Shown: positions 32,801-33,707 of the stretch, piece after piece
Numbering within the stretch: position 1 is the stretch's first letter
Layout of the letters: every line of letters begins with the position of its first letter
NCBI GenBank assembly: GCA_947259645.1
Contig: CAMYND010000028.1
Location: forward strand, 1 to 33,707
Direction: 5' to 3'
Origin: Thermodesulfovibrionia bacterium
Lineage (GTDB): Bacteria; Nitrospirota; Thermodesulfovibrionia; UBA6902
Length of the DNA: 33,707 nucleotides
Notes under the pieces: generated by a model
Told to the model about the DNA's origin: nothing
Seen by the model: only the letters and a program-made list of their open reading frames with translations
Databases searched by the model: none
Position numbers and translations under genes: made by a program

Positions 32801-33652
32801 TCAAACCATAACCTCTACCCGGTTTCTGCCATTTTCTTTTGCCCTGTACAATGAATCATCAGCTCTCTTGATGAATTCATCTTCTGAATCTTCTGATTTG
32901 AACTGGGTTACACCAAAACTGACGGTTACCTCTCCAACGGAATCAAACGCGAATTCACTTATTTTCCTTTTTATACGTAATGCAAGCTCCTGGGACTTTT
33001 CCAGTCCCGTCTCAGGAAGAATTAACATGAACTCCTCGCCGCCCCAGCGAATAAGGTAGTCTGTCTCTCTGATATTTGCTTTAGTAAGTCTGGCTATTGT
33101 TTTCAGAACATAATCTCCGGCAAGATGTCCATACCTGTCATTCACGTTTTTAAAGTTATCAATGTCAAACATTATTATGGAAAGCAGAGAATTATACCGC
33201 TTAGCCCTTTCAATTTCCTGTCTGATGACTTCATCAAATTTAGTCCTGTTATAGGCCTGTGTCAGACTGTCAGTTGCGGCAAGTTTTTTCAGTTCTAATT
33301 CCATAGATATAATTTTGGGGAATATCGTTTTATTGAGGTACACAATGCTCGCAACTATTAAAAGCACACCGAATGTAAACAGAATCCAACTGTAGTTGAG
33401 GTGTAATGTCTTCATAAAAGCCATTGCCTTCTCTAACGGCATAAATCTTGGCATCAAATGCATGGCTACAATATCCAGCAAATAGACTGAAGCAATCACA
33501 AAAAGTCCACCAAGAACCAGGGCCAGCCCTGAAAAGACATTTAAATGCTTTAACACCTGTCTGTCCTGATAGAAATGCCAGAAAGCAACTACGGTTAAGC
33601 AGATGATAAACATATCTACAAATGTCATTATTACTATGGAATCCCAGATCAT
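32801..33652 (-). CDS. Membrane diguanylate cyclase (GGDEF)
   Basis: A 283-residue protein with three membrane helices (about 8-26, 40-62 and 88-106) and a C-terminal GGDEF domain. The active site is GGEEF at 204-208 (RWGGEEFMLIL). The metal/substrate motifs FDIDNFKNVNDRYGH are intact, and so is the inhibitory I-site RETD five residues before GGEEF, so c-di-GMP feedback control is expected. It makes the second messenger c-di-GMP from two GTP. There is no recognised sensory domain besides the membrane helices. The histidine kinase follows on the same strand. Confidence 0.94.
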   Translation of the reverse strand: MIWDSIVIMTFVDMFIICLTVVAFWHFYQDRQVLKHLNVFSGLALVLGGLFVIASVYLLDIVAMHLMPRFMPLEKAMAFMKTLHLNYSWILFTFGVLLIVASIVYLNKTIFPKIISMELELKKLAATDSLTQAYNRTKFDEVIRQEIERAKRYNSLLSIIMFDIDNFKNVNDRYGHLAGDYVLKTIARLTKANIRETDYLIRWGGEEFMLILPETGLEKSQELALRIKRKISEFAFDSVGEVTVSFGVTQFKSEDSEDEFIKRADDSLYRAKENGRNRVEVMV

Positions 33653-33707
33653 CTCAAATTCCCTTTAAGTATCTATTCATCTCATTAATAATACGGGTTA
33701 ATTACGA

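Overview
The window reads as about 33.7 kb of chromosome from a free-living Gram-negative bacterium of moderate GC. Evidence for this is an outer-membrane-type beta-barrel tail on a copper oxidase, several exported lipoproteins and periplasmic proteins, a c-type cytochrome, a diguanylate cyclase, and a gene that only makes sense if UGA is decoded as selenocysteine. This mix fits an anaerobic or microaerobic respiring lineage (Nitrospirota-like or deltaproteobacteria-like), but no marker gene here fixes the taxon.

Layout. 0-3.3 kb: minus-strand LysE/RhtB exporter, SulP anion transporter with a STAS domain, and a small membrane protein. 3.4-4.5 kb: a VapBC toxin-antitoxin pair and a 45-codon orphan ORF. 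4.5-6.7 kb: a two-gene operon pairing a RimK-type ATP-grasp ligase, which carries an RCK_C-like tail, with an aspartoacylase-family zinc hydrolase. 6.9-7.7 kb: a nitrilase-superfamily amidase. 7.7-20.4 kb: a minus-strand nonribosomal peptide synthetase (NRPS) operon of two synthetases and a 4'-phosphopantetheinyl transferase. Its architecture is C-A-PCP-E / C-A-PCP-C-A-PCP-TE, and the adenylation-pocket residues predict D-Ser, an unassigned residue, then Val. 20.9-22.1 kb: a HupE/UreJ membrane protein. 22.3-23.3 kb: a scrap heap made of an IS91-type transposase tail, the 5' part of a group II intron without its 3' half, and the 3' end of a second nitrilase gene. 23.3-28.6 kb: metal and sulfur redox genes (cysteine-less CMD-like protein, HMA metal-binding protein, periplasmic rhodanese, CopA-CopB-like multicopper oxidase fusion, a Cys/Trp-containing exported protein, a Met-rich exported protein, a c-type cytochrome). 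28.6-30.0 kb: a GrdB-like selenoprotein with an in-frame UGA, fused to a membrane domain. 30.5-33.7 kb: a DsbA-like thiol oxidoreductase lipoprotein, a small exported protein, a sensor histidine kinase and a membrane diguanylate cyclase.

How the genes work together. The NRPS operon looks self-sufficient for assembly: priming by its own phosphopantetheinyl transferase, three modules, epimerisation and thioesterase release. No exporter, MbtH-like protein or regulator lies beside it. Three catalytic positions deviate from consensus: HQ for HH in the first condensation domain, R for G in the third, and Cys for Ser in the thioesterase. Around 23-30 kb, copper oxidation (the CopA-CopB-like fusion), metal binding (HMA and Met-rich proteins), electron transfer (cytochrome c) and selenol/thiol redox chemistry (selenoprotein fusion, rhodanese, DsbA-like protein) sit together. 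A link between metal handling and thiol redox is suggested by position only.

The most striking signal is the selenoprotein. Two apparently separate reading frames, a GrdB-like N-terminal half and a membrane protein, are one uninterrupted frame across a single UGA. The UGA lies in a U-G-I-C redox motif and is followed at the right distance by a hairpin with a G-U apical loop, as expected of a bacterial SECIS.
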